Notes: generated by a model from the sequence alone, not told the origin. A stretch of 64,000 bases of DNA from Staphylococcus sp. NRL 16/872 (GCF_022815905.2 NZ_CP119327.1:1922001-1986000); one strand, 5' to 3'. Shown: positions 31,333 through 42,830, counted from the first letter of the stretch. A program made the numbers and translations.

Positions 31333-31712
31333 GAACTTAAGTGCTTACACACTTAAGTAAGTAGTTCTAAGATGAATAACGAATGACGTTGCGCGACTCT
31401 TGGTGTTTTTTATATTGAACACAAGTGCAACTGCACTTGTGTAAGACGTTCTAAGATAGATAACGAAACGTAGTTGAGTGCGGGGCCCCAGCACAAAGAC
31501 TTTCGCATAGAAAGTCTACAAACAAAGCAAGCTGGGGGAGGAACGTAAGTGTTCTAATACTTGCGTAAGTAGTTCTAAGGTAGATTACGAAGTGTAGTTG
31601 TGAAGACTCCTGGTGAAAAAGAACGAGCCTCAAGACTATAGGCTTGAGCCTTTCTCGCAAGAAAGCGTCGCAACAAAATGAGTAACATTCATCTAAGAAC
31701 TGCTTTACACAT
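31333..31712. repeat. Field of hairpin-plus-tail repeats between nfu and dltD
   Basis: Three direct copies of one module: GAAC, then a hairpin of variable sequence (31335-31358, 31419-31442, 31543-31566), then a conserved tail AAGNNGTTCTAAGRTRRATW followed by ACGAA and a GTTG core. A fourth tail is inverted (about 31670-31712). Between copies two and three a nested hairpin (CCCCAGC / GCTGGGG enclosing GACTTTC / GAAAGTC) matches in layout a dispersed staphylococcal intergenic element. Reading frames here are small and inconsistent, so I call it non-coding. Confidence 0.7.
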
Positions 31713-31724
31713 ATAGTATTTCGA

Positions 31725-31768
31725 TAAAAAAGACTGCCAACAAAGTCAGAAACTTTGTCAGCAGTCTT
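31725..31768 (-). terminator. Terminator of the dlt operon
   Basis: AAGACTGC-CAACAAAGT / ACTTTGTCA-GCAGTCTT stem followed on the minus strand by TTTTTT, 20 bases after dltD. Confidence 0.88.
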
Positions 31769-31788
31769 TACTAATATATTTATTGTTA

Positions 31789-33212
<1,424 letters not shown>

Positions 33213-33221
33213 TTACTCCTT

Positions 33222-34436
33222 TTAAATTAATTTTCCTGAAAAGATTAAAAATCCAAATGCTACAAAATGGAACGTGATGATGATACTTAAAGCAGTAGTA
33301 AAACCATTTTGCCAACGTGGTGGGTGTTTCTTTCTCCAACGTTCATAGTATCCATAACCGATAAACATTAAGCCGTGATAGATACCATAAACAATATAAA
33401 ATACTTCTAAACCATGCCACACACCCATGATAAAGAAGTTCAAGAAGAACGCAAAGTTAGACATCGCAAATTGGTTCTTCATTAATTTCTTACGTGACAT
33501 ATAGAATAATGTACGCATGTATACACAGTCTCTAAACCAGAATGATAATGACATATGCCATCTATTCCAGAAGTCTTTAATGTTACGTGCTTTAAACGGT
33601 TGTTTAAAGTTAGGTGGTGTATTAATACCGTACAAGTAACTCACAGCTACAGCAAATAAACTATAACCTGCAAAGTCAAAGAATAGATAGAAACTATACG
33701 CGTACATGTATAACCATTTATGTGTGAAACCGTGTAAGTTCATTGTTAATGGTTGAATTGCGTATACGTTAATTAAATACGCAATAATATATTTATATAG
33801 GAAACCAAGCATAATCATATGAATGGCTTTTAATACCATTTCTCTATACTGTTCTCCAGTTGGCACTTTTTTATCATCTTTAACGAATCGTTTATAACGG
33901 TCAATTGGCCCAGAAGATACCGTTGGGAAGAATGAAATAAATTGAATCAGTTTCCCTACTTTAATCTCTTTAATTGAACCGTCTCTAATTTCCATAATGA
34001 GTTGAATACTTTTGAAAGTAACGTAGGAAATCCCTAAGAATCCTACGAATTCAATTAATTTATGCTCATGGAAATGAATTTGATGTCCGCCTAACCATGA
34101 ACTTTGTAAAACTTTAACAATCGCAAGCGGTAAAATAGATAAAATCATTACTATGACAAATTTACTAAATGTGTTGTTCTTTTGGCGTGATTTGTAATAA
34201 CCCATAATTATCGCCACTTGCCAAATTAGATAAATGACAAAACTTAACAATTGAATACTTAGATATTTATTACCAAATAGGTTATGTTTATCTGAAGCAA
34301 AAATGATAACAATCATAATTGCTGTACTAATACCGTTATAGATATAACTTCGCTTACCTAAAAACCCGAGAATAATCACAGGTAAAAGTACAATGAACGC
34401 AATTAAGAAGAAGGTAAACGTACCATAAGGAATCAT
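33222..34436 (-). CDS. dltB: D-alanyl transfer protein, MBOAT family
   Basis: 404-residue polytopic membrane acyltransferase that moves D-alanine across or at the membrane from DltC. MBOAT landmarks are present: His294 in [12 protein letters not shown] and the catalytic His341 in [10 protein letters not shown]. About eleven hydrophobic segments surround a funnel-forming core. The start ATG overlaps the dltA stop by 4 bases (ATGA), so translation is coupled. Confidence 0.95.
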   Translation of the reverse strand: MIPYGTFTFFLIAFIVLLPVIILGFLGKRSYIYNGISTAIMIVIIFASDKHNLFGNKYLSIQLLSFVIYLIWQVAIIMGYYKSRQKNNTFSKFVIVMILSILPLAIVKVLQSSWLGGHQIHFHEHKLIEFVGFLGISYVTFKSIQLIMEIRDGSIKEIKVGKLIQFISFFPTVSSGPIDRYKRFVKDDKKVPTGEQYREMVLKAIHMIMLGFLYKYIIAYLINVYAIQPLTMNLHGFTHKWLYMYAYSFYLFFDFAGYSLFAVAVSYLYGINTPPNFKQPFKARNIKDFWNRWHMSLSFWFRDCVYMRTLFYMSRKKLMKNQFAMSNFAFFLNFFIMGVWHGLEVFYIVYGIYHGLMFIGYGYYERWRKKHPPRWQNGFTTALSIIITFHFVAFGFLIFSGKLI

Positions 34437-35890
34437 GCGTCAATATCCTTTGCAACTTGTTTACGATCTAGTTTCCCATTTGAAGTCAATGGAAGCTGTT
34501 CCATCCAAACAAATTTTCTCGGAATCATATATTCAGGTAAGCGAGATTTTAGCTCGGATTTAATTGCTCTTGTCATTTCTAAATCATTTTCCACTGCGTC
34601 AGTTGGTACGACTGCACCAACTAAATATACCACTTTGTCGTTTTTATAAATTGGTACAACCACTGTTTCTCTCACATATTGTGATTGACGTAATTGCGTT
34701 TCAATTTCTTCAAGTTCCATACGGTAACCGTTCAATTTAATTTGGAAATCAATACGACCTTGGATAAACCAATTGCCATCTTTTTCAACCGCCTTATCAC
34801 CCGTATGATATGTGCGTATGCCATCTTCGAAATTGAATACCGCTTCTGTTTTTTCTTTATTTTTCAAATAGCCTAAACTTACGCTATTACCTTTAATTAC
34901 AAGTTCACCTTCATCTGTGGTTGATAAAGATGTATTAGGTCTAGCCACACCAACAGGTAATGGATTATATTGTTCAAGAATTTCAGTCGTAATCTTGACA
35001 CCAGTTACTGCAACAGTTGCTTCAGTAGGACCATAAGTATTGTAGATAACAGCATTTGGGTATCTATCCACTAACGCTTTAGCAGTTCTATGCGGTAAGA
35101 TTTCTCCACAGAAGAAGAAATGATTTAAACTTGGATAATTATTTCCATTTAAGTTTGGAAGTAATAGACACATTTCCATAAATGAAGGTGTTGAGACCCA
35201 TGCATTAATCGGTGTATTAACCAACATTTCATTTAATAATTTAGGTTTATTAATCATTTCTTTATCTACTAAGTTTAAAGTTCCACCTGAAGTTAAACAT
35301 GGATAAATTGCCATTACAGATAAATCAAATGAGAAAGGTGCTTGATTAAGCCATTCTTGTGGTTCGTTTGATTCATTTAATGACACCATCCACTTAGCAA
35401 ATTCTACTAAGCTAGCGTATTCAATTTGTACACCTTTAGGTTCACCAGTCGATCCAGAAGTAAAAATAGTGTATACCACATCATTCGGAGACATTTGACT
35501 ATCAAAAATAGTTGGATTTTCTGATTGTTGAATATCATTAATAGTGATTTCTTGCTCTGAATGGTTTTCTAAAGTTTCTTCAGATGTATTTAAAATAAAT
35601 TGTGGTTGGACTTTTTCAATAATCATTTGTACACGTTCTTGAGGTACAGATGTGTCAATTGGTACATAACCGCAACCAGCTTTAATTGCACCGATCATCC
35701 CTACTAACATATACGGTGACATATGACCATAAATAACCAATGGTTTTTGTGTATCTTGAAGTAAATGTGCTAACTTGCTTGATTCATCAATTAATTGTTG
35801 ATACGTTAATTCATCTTCTTTATGTCTAATCGCTATACGGTCAGGATTTTTTTGACCAAAGTCATTAATTAAATTGATAATATCTGACAT
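34433..35890 (-). CDS. dltA: D-alanine:D-alanyl carrier protein ligase
   Basis: 485-residue cytoplasmic adenylate-forming enzyme; activates D-alanine with ATP and loads it onto DltC. The P-loop [10 protein letters not shown] lies at residues 144-153. Other core motifs are [16 protein letters not shown] and the closing lysine in [11 protein letters not shown]-alanylation lowers the negative charge of the wall and increases resistance to cationic peptides. It follows dltX by 14 bases. Confidence 0.96.
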   Translation of the reverse strand: MSDIINLINDFGQKNPDRIAIRHKEDELTYQQLIDESSKLAHLLQDTQKPLVIYGHMSPYMLVGMIGAIKAGCGYVPIDTSVPQERVQMIIEKVQPQFILNTSEETLENHSEQEITINDIQQSENPTIFDSQMSPNDVVYTIFTSGSTGEPKGVQIEYASLVEFAKWMVSLNESNEPQEWLNQAPFSFDLSVMAIYPCLTSGGTLNLVDKEMINKPKLLNEMLVNTPINAWVSTPSFMEMCLLLPNLNGNNYPSLNHFFFCGEILPHRTAKALVDRYPNAVIYNTYGPTEATVAVTGVKITTEILEQYNPLPVGVARPNTSLSTTDEGELVIKGNSVSLGYLKNKEKTEAVFNFEDGIRTYHTGDKAVEKDGNWFIQGRIDFQIKLNGYRMELEEIETQLRQSQYVRETVVVPIYKNDKVVYLVGAVVPTDAVENDLEMTRAIKSELKSRLPEYMIPRKFVWMEQLPLTSNGKLDRKQVAKDIDA

Positions 35891-35904
35891 AATTTAACTC
35901 CTTA

Positions 35905-36069
35905 TTAGAATTCATTATAAATGAAATTATTCTGTGTATCGCCTGACCCATATATTAGGTACAGTGCTATAAAAATCGCTAAATATAATATCGTTAATAA
36001 ATAAGGCTTAGCTTTTTCGAAATAAAGCATAGCTTTACTAGGATTAGTATTTGTTTTCTTTTCTTTCAA
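35905..36069 (-). CDS. dltX: DltX microprotein
   Basis: 54-residue single-pass membrane protein and first gene of the operon. I start it at TTG 36069, 10 bases after GAGGTG, because the GTG at 36087 lies inside the ribosome site. One membrane segment covers about residues 21-40. The C-terminus NNFIYNEF is the conserved DltX motif that works with DltB/DltD in D-alanine transfer. Confidence 0.9.
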   Translation of the reverse strand: MKEKKTNTNPSKAMLYFEKAKPYLLTILYLAIFIALYLIYGSGDTQNNFIYNEF

Positions 36070-36178
36070 TGGCGTATTGCACCTCACTATTAATTACTTA
36101 TAAATCATTATTAAAAGCTGAATACAGAAAGAAGTTGAAATCACAAAATATAATTTTCGTATTTTATTTTTACACTTC

Positions 36179-36207
36179 ATTATAAGCAATATAATTTTTT
36201 AAAGCAA
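36179..36207 (-). promoter_or_regulatory. Predicted dlt promoter
   Basis: -35 TTGCTT, 17-base spacer, -10 TATAAT. The predicted start near 36172 gives a leader of about 100 bases before dltX. Confidence 0.65.
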
Positions 36208-36323
36208 TCTATTTTTTTTATATAATTTTTTATATGCATTTGTTCAAATTGCATTATAGAGGGCTATTTCCAAAAATTTTTTATAAAATAACCATCCATT
36301 TATTCCTTTAATTCGAACTTTAA

Positions 36324-36338
36324 TGATAATAATTATAA
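36324..36338. promoter_or_regulatory. Fur-like palindrome
   Basis: TGATAATAATTATAA differs from the staphylococcal 15-base Fur box TGATAATNATTATCA at one position. It lies about 115 bases upstream of the dlt -35 element, so a role in dlt control is doubtful. Confidence 0.3.
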
Positions 36339-36395
36339 TAGTACTAAATGGTCTGTACTACAATTACATAATGTCTAACAAAACTGTTAGATTTA

Positions 36396-36450
36396 AAAAT
36401 AAAAACTTCCTATTCTCTCCTATACAAATAATATAGAGAATAAGAAGTTT
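36396..36450 (-). terminator. Terminator of the 36458-38662 gene group
   Basis: AACTTCCTATTCTCT / AGAGAATAAGAAGTT stem, followed on the minus strand by a T-rich tract; 9 bases after the stop. Confidence 0.85.
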
Positions 36451-36457
36451 TTTATTC

Positions 36458-37420
36458 TTAATTATGAACTTGAGTTAATGGTTGTTCTCCTTGCAAAATC
36501 GCTTTGATGTTATCTACACAGAGCTGAATCATGCGATCTCTTGTCACCACAGAAGCGCTACCAATATGTGGTAAAATCACGGCATTGTTCATTTTTAGCA
36601 ATGGATGATCGAATCTAATTGGTTCTTCACGTAAGACATCAAGCCCACATCCACCGATTTGATGGTGCTCAAGGGCTTCAATTAACGCCTCTTCATCGAC
36701 GATAGCCCCTCTACCAATATTGATGAAGATGGCGTCGTTTTTCATTTTTGAAAATGCAGTCGCGTTAAATTTATCAGCTGTTTCACTCGTCAACGGTGCT
36801 GTACAAACTACAAAGTCACTACGTTCTAGCAAGTCATCAAATGACACATATTGCGCATTTAATTGTTGCTCAGCATCTTCATGTCTCGAACGATTATGAT
36901 ACAAAATTTCTGTATTAAAACCTTGAAGACGTCGGGCAAAACTTTTACCAATCTCGCCCATGCCATAAATACCTACTGTTGAACCATGGACGTCTTTGCC
37001 AGAAAGTAAATAAGGCCCCCAACTTTTCCAGTTACCTTCTTGAACATAATGTTCTGCTTCTATAATACGACGCGCAACCGTCAGCATTAAGGTGAATCCT
37101 AACTCTGCAGTTGTTTCGGTTAATACATTTGGCGTATTCGTAACATCAATATCGTGTTTTGTCGCACTATCTACGTCAATATTGTCATAACCGACTGCCA
37201 AGTTTGCAATAATTTTAAGATGTTCAGCATGCTTTAGACATTCTTCATCTATCTTTTCACTTAGTGTAATGAAACAAGCAGTCGACTCTTCTATTTCTTT
37301 TAAAAATTGTTCTCTTGGCATGGGCTCAAATTCTTCATTCCACATTTGAACTTCGCCAAGTTGTTGTAACTGTTGAACAAATTTATCTGGAATTTTACGT
37401 GTGACTAATATTTTATCCAT
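36458..37420 (-). CDS. D-2-hydroxyacid dehydrogenase (glyoxylate/hydroxypyruvate reductase type)
   Basis: 320-residue NAD(P)-dependent dehydrogenase. The nucleotide-binding motif VGIYGMGEIGKS is near residue 149. Family catalytic residues are visible: Arg in NIGRGAIVDEEAL, Glu in LREEPIRFDHPL, and His in PHIGSAS. Sequence resembles glyoxylate reductase/GhrB-type enzymes rather than D-lactate dehydrogenase, but the exact 2-oxoacid is not decidable. It follows the HAD phosphatase gene by 16 bases and ends in a strong terminator. Confidence 0.85.
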   Translation of the reverse strand: MDKILVTRKIPDKFVQQLQQLGEVQMWNEEFEPMPREQFLKEIEESTACFITLSEKIDEECLKHAEHLKIIANLAVGYDNIDVDSATKHDIDVTNTPNVLTETTAELGFTLMLTVARRIIEAEHYVQEGNWKSWGPYLLSGKDVHGSTVGIYGMGEIGKSFARRLQGFNTEILYHNRSRHEDAEQQLNAQYVSFDDLLERSDFVVCTAPLTSETADKFNATAFSKMKNDAIFINIGRGAIVDEEALIEALEHHQIGGCGLDVLREEPIRFDHPLLKMNNAVILPHIGSASVVTRDRMIQLCVDNIKAILQGEQPLTQVHN

Positions 37421-37436
37421 AACCCCGTCACTCCTT

Positions 37437-38228
37437 TTATTCTTCTGCTGCTTTTTCTAATTCTTCAATAGCAACATTTAAATCTTTAAATGAGTACGTT
37501 GGTTGTTGATCTTTCTCTTGTAATTCTTCATATGATGTCACGCCCGTTTGAACATGGATGGTATCTACACCTACATTGATACCTGACATAATATCTGTAT
37601 CGTATAGGTCACCGACCATCGCAACATCTGATTTATCTAATTTTAAAATATCTAAAGCGATATTCATAATGACTGGTTCAGGTTTCCCAATAAATTGAGG
37701 TTGTTGTCCAGTTGATACACTTACGACGCTTGTAATTGCACCATTACCAGGTAAGAAACCTCTTTCTTTAGGAATAGAAACATCAGGGTTTGTAGAAATA
37801 AACTTAGCACCTTGGCGTACCGCTAAAGTTGCGACAGCTAATTTTTCATACGTTACTTTTTCATCAAGACCAATCGCTACATAATCTACATGTTCGTCGT
37901 CTTTAACAGTTAATCCTGACTCAGTTAAAGCAGTTCTTAATCCGCTGCCTCCGAGCATATAAACAGTAGCGTCACCTTTTTCATCAGCAATGAAATTAGC
38001 AGTGGCTAACGCAGATGTTACAACTTCCTCAGGTTTAGCATCTATCTTCATTTCTTTTAATTTCTGAGTTACTTCTTCGGGTGTTTTAGTTGAGTTATTC
38101 GTTACAAATAAATGTGGAATGTCATGTTGATTTAAGTAATCAATGAATTGAGCTGCTCCATCAATTTCATCAGTTCCTAAATACATTGTGCCATCCAAAT
38201 CAATTAAATAACCTTTATAGTTCTTCAT
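37437..38228 (-). CDS. HAD-superfamily IIA hydrolase (NagD/AraL-like)
   Basis: 263-residue cytosolic phosphatase. HAD motif [12 protein letters not shown] lies at residues 8-18; motif [12 protein letters not shown] near 44; the motif IV region [13 protein letters not shown] near 206. The cap is the type IIA form seen in NagD and AraL. Substrates of these enzymes are small phosphorylated metabolites, and this one is unassigned. It overlaps the preceding HepT-like gene by one base. Confidence 0.85.
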   Translation of the reverse strand: MKNYKGYLIDLDGTMYLGTDEIDGAAQFIDYLNQHDIPHLFVTNNSTKTPEEVTQKLKEMKIDAKPEEVVTSALATANFIADEKGDATVYMLGGSGLRTALTESGLTVKDDEHVDYVAIGLDEKVTYEKLAVATLAVRQGAKFISTNPDVSIPKERGFLPGNGAITSVVSVSTGQQPQFIGKPEPVIMNIALDILKLDKSDVAMVGDLYDTDIMSGINVGVDTIHVQTGVTSYEELQEKDQQPTYSFKDLNVAIEELEKAAEE

Positions 38229-38662
38229 TACTGGTTGCCTCCCTTTCCGAAAGCAGTTACGGGAACATTTTCTTTTTCAAGAAATTGCATGACTTCTTGA
38301 ATAAATCGTTCATAATATGGTAATGCTTGATCAAAAAGTGGTTGAAGCGCATCACTATCTAGATCAGTATAGTTATGAGCAAACTGCTTTCTAACCTCTA
38401 CGGTTTCGTTAATATGTTGTTGTGTTTCTTTAGTAATGACACCCTCTAGTTCCAAGATATCGATCACATCTTTATAATTACCTGGATCTCTTAAGATAAA
38501 ACCATCAATAATCATATTACCTATATCAACTGAAGACTCAATTAACATTTGAGCAATACGCTCGAAAGCATAATGATTGGATTTACTTGATTCATAGTCT
38601 TTCGTTAATTGATTTAAATATTCAAGTTTTAATTTTAATTTATCTTTATCAACAAAATACAT
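38228..38662 (-). CDS. DUF86/HepT-like protein (YutE family)
   Basis: 144-residue helical protein from ATG 38662, 7 bases after AGAGGTGA. The HepT-type motif Rx4HxY is visible as RKQFAHNY near residue 92. HepT toxins usually sit beside a MNT nucleotidyltransferase; there is no such partner here. Instead the gene is fused by overlap to a metabolic phosphatase operon, as in Bacillus yutE. A toxin role is therefore unlikely. Confidence 0.7.
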   Translation of the reverse strand: MYFVDKDKLKLKLEYLNQLTKDYESSKSNHYAFERIAQMLIESSVDIGNMIIDGFILRDPGNYKDVIDILELEGVITKETQQHINETVEVRKQFAHNYTDLDSDALQPLFDQALPYYERFIQEVMQFLEKENVPVTAFGKGGNQ

Positions 38663-38763
38663 GTCAGTCACCTCTTAATATCTCTATCATATCACAGTTT
38701 TGCATAGGTCTTCATTTGTCGTTATACTTAATTTAAAAATGAGAAAAAAGGAGTTTTACTCTT

Positions 38764-39030
38764 ATGATAGATATGTTTTTATATGATGACGAAGAACAAA
38801 GTCAAGTGCAATTTGTAGGTTTTGTTGGTGAACATAGTCGTTATGATTTAATGCTAGTTCAAACGGATCGTCATTATGGTAAAACGCTTGTTTTAAATAT
38901 GCAAAATAATAAATTTGGTATTATCGGAACTGACGATATTGAAGAAGAAGGTTATATTGCCCATATTCTAGGTGTGACCCAAGAAGAAAGCGATGAAATC
39001 ATTGAATATCTTAATCAAGTTATCCAATAA
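38764..39030 (+). CDS. DUF3055-family protein
   Basis: 88-residue acidic soluble protein with mostly beta-strand character (VQFVGFVGEHSRYDLMLVQT, NNKFGIIGTDDIEEEGYIAH, both cut here at 20 or fewer) and an acidic helical end. It is conserved across staphylococci and bacilli, but no function is known to me. The ATG follows AAAGGAG. It lies alone between yutD and the HepT-like gene, on the opposite strand. Confidence 0.75.
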   Translation: MIDMFLYDDEEQSQVQFVGFVGEHSRYDLMLVQTDRHYGKTLVLNMQNNKFGIIGTDDIEEEGYIAHILGVTQEESDEIIEYLNQVIQ

Positions 39031-39037
39031 AAAATAA

Positions 39038-39098
39038 AAAGGAAGTCGGACTTAAATCGTTTTTCATCTAAACAGATTTATGGACCGCTTCCTTTTTT
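39038..39098. terminator. Bidirectional terminator
   Basis: AAAAAGGAAG / CTTCCTTTTTT outer stem with an inner ACTTAAATC / GATTTATGG-type arm, between the convergent DUF3055 and yutD genes. Confidence 0.8.
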
Positions 39099-39105
39099 AA
39101 TATGT

Positions 39106-39501
39106 TTATTCATCACTGTGTTTCTTTTCAACATTTTGAATAGTTGGCTTAATTTTTACATCATGTAATTTATCTTCAGTATCAACCATGACTTCTTCTT
39201 GTTCCGTATCTAAATGTGTCAGCTCTTGGTTTGATAAATGTCTGACCACAAAATATGGACATCCAAAATTACAATATTCCAAGATGTAGTCTTGAATACT
39301 TGAGAAACGTTTAGATATTTCCGCTTTTTTATTTGAATCTTTATAAAAACCTTTTAAACGTAACTGATCGTACCCAAAGTCTCCTACGACGAAATCATAC
39401 TTATCCAATATGTCTGAATACCTTGAGGCAAAGCGTTCTTCATCAAAGCAATCTCTGTAATCTTCAATTAATTCAAAATACTGTTGATTCACCTTAATCA
39501 T
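39106..39501 (-). CDS. yutD: YutD-family protein
   Basis: 131-residue soluble protein of the YutD (DUF1027) family, identified by VNQQYFELIEDYRDCFDEE, FVVGDFGYDQLRLKGFY and DYILEYCNFGCPYFVVR (two cysteines C..GC). The C-terminal 35 residues are charged and probably disordered. Start ATG 39501 follows AGGTGACAAGTG. The neighbour order lipA-yutD is common in Firmicutes. The function is unknown. Confidence 0.85.
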   Translation of the reverse strand: MIKVNQQYFELIEDYRDCFDEERFASRYSDILDKYDFVVGDFGYDQLRLKGFYKDSNKKAEISKRFSSIQDYILEYCNFGCPYFVVRHLSNQELTHLDTEQEEVMVDTEDKLHDVKIKPTIQNVEKKHSDE

Positions 39502-39527
39502 CACTTGTCACCTTTATTTCATATAAT

Positions 39528-39573
39528 AAAAACTTAGATTACACAAATCATTTGAAATGTGCAACCTAAGCTT
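39528..39573 (-). terminator. Terminator of lipA
   Basis: Imperfect stem CTTAGGTTGCACA / TGTGTAATCTAAG followed on the minus strand by TTTTTATTAT. Confidence 0.7.
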
Positions 39574-39601
39574 TTAAATTGTTTTATTAAAAAGATTTAA
39601 A

Positions 39602-40522
39602 TTACTTTTGTTGTAATTGTTCTTCACCTAAACGATGTTTTTCTTTAGCTGCTTCATTTACTTGTTCATCAGCATGGTATGAACTACGTACCATTGGACC
39701 AGCTTCACAATGTTTGAAACCTTTTTCCATAGCTACTTTTCTTAATTTACCAAATTCTAATGGTGTATAATATTTTTCAACTTTTAAATGCTTACGTGAT
39801 GGTTGTAAATATTGACCGATTGTTAAGATATCAACATCGTTAGCACGAAGGTCATCCATTGTTTCGTAGATTTCTTCTAATGTTTCACCTAAACCGACCA
39901 TTAAACTTGATTTTGTAGGGATATCTGGTTGTAATTCTTTAGAACGACGTAAGAATTCTAACGTTCTATCGTAAGTCGCACGCGCACGAACTCTTGGCGT
40001 TAAACGACGAACTGTTTCGATATTGTGGTTTAAAATGTCTGGTTTTGAAGCCATTAATGTTTCAAGTGCTTCATAATCCCCACCCATATCTGATGGTAAA
40101 ATTTCAATTGTAGTGTACGGATTACGTGCTCGTACTTTACGTACTGTTTCTGCATAAACGTTAGAACCTGCATCTCTTAAGTCATCACGAGCAACTGCTG
40201 TAATAACCACGTGTTTTAAATTCATTAATTCTACTGATTCTGCTACACGTTCAGGCTCATTTAAGTCTAATTCGTTTGGTAACCCTGTTTTTACCGCACA
40301 GAAACGACATGCTCTTGTACATACTGCTCCTAAAATCATAAATGTAGCAGTACGTCTAGCTCCCCAACATTCATGTATGTTTGGGCATTTAGCTTCTTCA
40401 CATACTGTATGTAGATTTTTTTCTCGCATCATCTTCTTGAGGCCAATATAGTTCTCATTCGTGTTAAGCTTTATTTTCAACCAATCTGGTTTACGTAAGA
40501 TTTCTTCATTTTTAGTAGCCAT
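39602..40522 (-). CDS. lipA: Lipoyl synthase
   Basis: Radical SAM enzyme inserting two sulfurs into protein-bound octanoate to form lipoate for 2-oxoacid dehydrogenases. It has 306 residues. The SAM cluster is C68-x3-C72-x2-C75 ([10 protein letters not shown]). The auxiliary, sacrificial cluster uses C41, C46 and C52 ([12 protein letters not shown]). Its demand for Fe-S clusters ties it to the suf, sufA and nfu genes in this window. The ATG is preceded by GGAGGG. It is transcribed alone with a terminator before yutD. Confidence 0.96.
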   Translation of the reverse strand: MATKNEEILRKPDWLKIKLNTNENYIGLKKMMREKNLHTVCEEAKCPNIHECWGARRTATFMILGAVCTRACRFCAVKTGLPNELDLNEPERVAESVELMNLKHVVITAVARDDLRDAGSNVYAETVRKVRARNPYTTIEILPSDMGGDYEALETLMASKPDILNHNIETVRRLTPRVRARATYDRTLEFLRRSKELQPDIPTKSSLMVGLGETLEEIYETMDDLRANDVDILTIGQYLQPSRKHLKVEKYYTPLEFGKLRKVAMEKGFKHCEAGPMVRSSYHADEQVNEAAKEKHRLGEEQLQQK

Positions 40523-40648
40523 AACAACGCATACCCTCCTGTATAATCTATCTTTACCTATTATAACGAAATTTACATTAAATTAAAATGTAATAACTTA
40601 TAAAATTAAAATTAAAGACTGTAGACAAACTTTTCCTTCTAAAGTGCC

Positions 40649-41968
40649 CTACAGTTCTAGCAATTTTTCTTTAAAAATATCTCGTAAAAACTCTGGCATT
40701 AAATAATCAATTGATTTCCCTTTCAATATAGGGAAGTATCGACCAAATGTATACATATCCACCGTACCTAAAACGTAGTTATCATTATCTTCGATTTCTT
40801 CTCCATTAATAAAGAAGCGATTTTCTGATTCAATAAATCCACAATTATATAAAATATATCCACCAAAAATATCCCCTCTAAAACCAAGACCTTGAACATG
40901 TTCATGCATATATTCTTGTTTTTGACTTTTGATGATTACTTTTTTTAAGTCAGATCCTTTAAGTCTGACTCTGACTACATTAATAGGATGAGGCAACATT
41001 TTGTGAATATCATATTCGGTTACTTTGTCTCCTTCAATACCATTGACAATTAAACCTGCATTAATGATAGTGCAATCTGCATTTGTAAATTCAAATACGC
41101 TTTCAGCTAATAAATATGTTGTTTCCGTAATAATATCTGTTTTGCCAAGTAGTTTCACTGGATGATCAATGACGGGCTCACTTAAAAGTACTTTCCCTTC
41201 ATTTTCATAGTCTGTTTCAACTAAAGGTAATGTTTGAACGGGATGCAAAATCGCTTCTTTAGAAATCACTTTCTTATCTTCTATTGTTAAGTTGACTTCT
41301 CCTAAATAGTAACCATATTTCCCAGCGGCAGCCATTAACACGCCATTATTGATTTCACCCTCATCAAAATGATGATGTGTATGACTACCTAGTATCACGT
41401 CAATCTCTGGTATTTCTTGGCATAGCTTTTCATCAAAGAATATGCCCACATGGCTCATAACAATGAGGACATCATATTGACCTTGTCGTTGTGATATTTC
41501 ATCTTTCATCGCTTCTAAAGGATCTGTCACGATCCAATCTAACGCGCGATAAAATGGTGTGAACGGTGCTGTTGCTGCTACGAATAAGATACGTACACCT
41601 TCAATTTCTTTAATATATGATGTCGCAATATTATGAGGTAAATGTCCTTGTTCATCAATAACATTTGTACAAATAACTTCAAATTTGGCATCATTGTATA
41701 AATTGTTTAGCGCCTCATGAGAAATTGTCATACCTTCATTGTTACCAATTGTAGCAATATCACAATGCGCTGCATTGAGAAGTTCTATATTTTTCTTACC
41801 TAAAGTGGCTTCTGTGACTGGCGTTGATAAATCAACGTGATCACCGATATCTAGATATAATGAGGGATGTTGAAGTTTAGGTCTATGTTCCGCCAAATAA
41901 GATGTGATGCGCGCATATTCGTTTAAATGACTATGAATGTCATTTGAATGATAAATAGTTAACTTCAC
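40649..41968 (-). CDS. yunD: 5'-nucleotidase/UshA-type metallophosphatase (YunD-like)
   Basis: 439-residue two-domain protein. The N-terminal metallophosphoesterase motifs are IYHSNDIHSHL (residues 4-14), LDIGDHVD, IGNNEGM and GSHTHHH. The C-terminal 5'-nucleotidase domain includes CTIINAGLIV. It lacks a signal peptide, so it is cytoplasmic, unlike secreted UshA. It is the last of a yunF-yunE-yunD run with gaps of 13 and 21 bases, the same association as in Bacillus. The substrate is unproven. Confidence 0.88.
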   Translation of the reverse strand: MKLTIYHSNDIHSHLNEYARITSYLAEHRPKLQHPSLYLDIGDHVDLSTPVTEATLGKKNIELLNAAHCDIATIGNNEGMTISHEALNNLYNDAKFEVICTNVIDEQGHLPHNIATSYIKEIEGVRILFVAATAPFTPFYRALDWIVTDPLEAMKDEISQRQGQYDVLIVMSHVGIFFDEKLCQEIPEIDVILGSHTHHHFDEGEINNGVLMAAAGKYGYYLGEVNLTIEDKKVISKEAILHPVQTLPLVETDYENEGKVLLSEPVIDHPVKLLGKTDIITETTYLLAESVFEFTNADCTIINAGLIVNGIEGDKVTEYDIHKMLPHPINVVRVRLKGSDLKKVIIKSQKQEYMHEHVQGLGFRGDIFGGYILYNCGFIESENRFFINGEEIEDNDNYVLGTVDMYTFGRYFPILKGKSIDYLMPEFLRDIFKEKLLEL

Positions 41969-41989
41969 TTAAATTCCCCCTATATTTAT

Positions 41990-42817
41990 TTAAAGAAAAG
42001 ATTTAATAATTAAGTATAACCCTATAATCAACATCACTGTACGTAATAATGTTACCACTGTTTCTGATTTTATAGAGTGATTCACTCGCACACCGATTTG
42101 GGCGCCTATGTAACTTGAAATAATTAAGACAATAGAATAAGACCATGCGACGTGTCCTTGAATAATATGTCCAACCGAACTCATTACACTTGAGAAGAAA
42201 ATCATCATCATGCTTGTACCTACTGCAACATGTGGTGGGAACCTAAAGACAATCAGCATTAATGGTGTCATTAATGCGCCACCACCTATACCAAATAAGC
42301 CAGTTAGCACGCCAATAAATAATGTCGCAAAAAACGCAAAGTGTGGTGGTACACTATAATGATATGTCTTTCCTTCGGCGTCCACATACGTTTTACGATA
42401 TTTTTCTTTATCAAAAATTTTAAATGGTTTAATTTTATGACGCACCATAAGTAAAATAGATACACAAATCATGAAAATGCCAAAGTATAAATTAAAAGAG
42501 TCTAAGGTTAAATACCTACTGATAAAAGACCCAATTAATGAACCTGGTAGTAAACCAAATAAAAAAATAGAACCGTTTTTAATATCTACTTGCTTCGTTT
42601 TCAAATATCCTATAGAAGAAGACAACCCTGTTACGATTAAAATCACCGATGATGTCCCAATCGCGATTTGAGTGGTAATACCGTGTAACAAATGGTGATT
42701 AACACCTAAATACACTAAAGTGGGCACAATAATAATGCCACCACCTATACCTACTAGGGAACCTAACACAGCTGATAATAGACCGATTAAAACTAATAAA
42801 ATGATTGTTAATAACAC
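41990..42817 (-). CDS. yunE: TauE/SafE-family anion exporter (YunE-like)
   Basis: 275-residue membrane protein with about eight segments in two homologous halves, each opening with a glycine-rich loop: LGSLVGIGGGIIIVPTLV near residue 19 and LTGLFGIGGGALMTPLML near residue 174. The family exports sulfite, sulfoacetate or similar organosulfur anions. The substrate here is unknown. It is in an operon with yunF upstream and yunD downstream. Confidence 0.88.
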   Translation of the reverse strand: MLLTIILLVLIGLLSAVLGSLVGIGGGIIIVPTLVYLGVNHHLLHGITTQIAIGTSSVILIVTGLSSSIGYLKTKQVDIKNGSIFLFGLLPGSLIGSFISRYLTLDSFNLYFGIFMICVSILLMVRHKIKPFKIFDKEKYRKTYVDAEGKTYHYSVPPHFAFFATLFIGVLTGLFGIGGGALMTPLMLIVFRFPPHVAVGTSMMMIFFSSVMSSVGHIIQGHVAWSYSIVLIISSYIGAQIGVRVNHSIKSETVVTLLRTVMLIIGLYLIIKSFL

Positions 42818-42830
42818 TATATTTCGCCTC

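Larger units (their letters stand above)
36070..36457. other. dlt upstream region
   Basis: 388 bases without a gene. It holds the dlt promoter, a long leader of about 100 bases, a Fur-like palindrome and the terminator of the next gene (annotated separately). The rest is AT-rich with nothing I can name. Confidence 0.55.

Noticed and set aside
31451..31660. Minus-strand reading frame in the hairpin field
   Set aside because: Runs across palindromic repeats, has no ribosome site and no recognisable protein features.
31333..31712. Second CRISPR array
   Set aside because: The units are of unequal length, the variable parts are self-complementary hairpins rather than spacers, and one copy is inverted.
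38228..38662. HepT/MNT toxin-antitoxin system
   Set aside because: No nucleotidyltransferase partner is present on either side.
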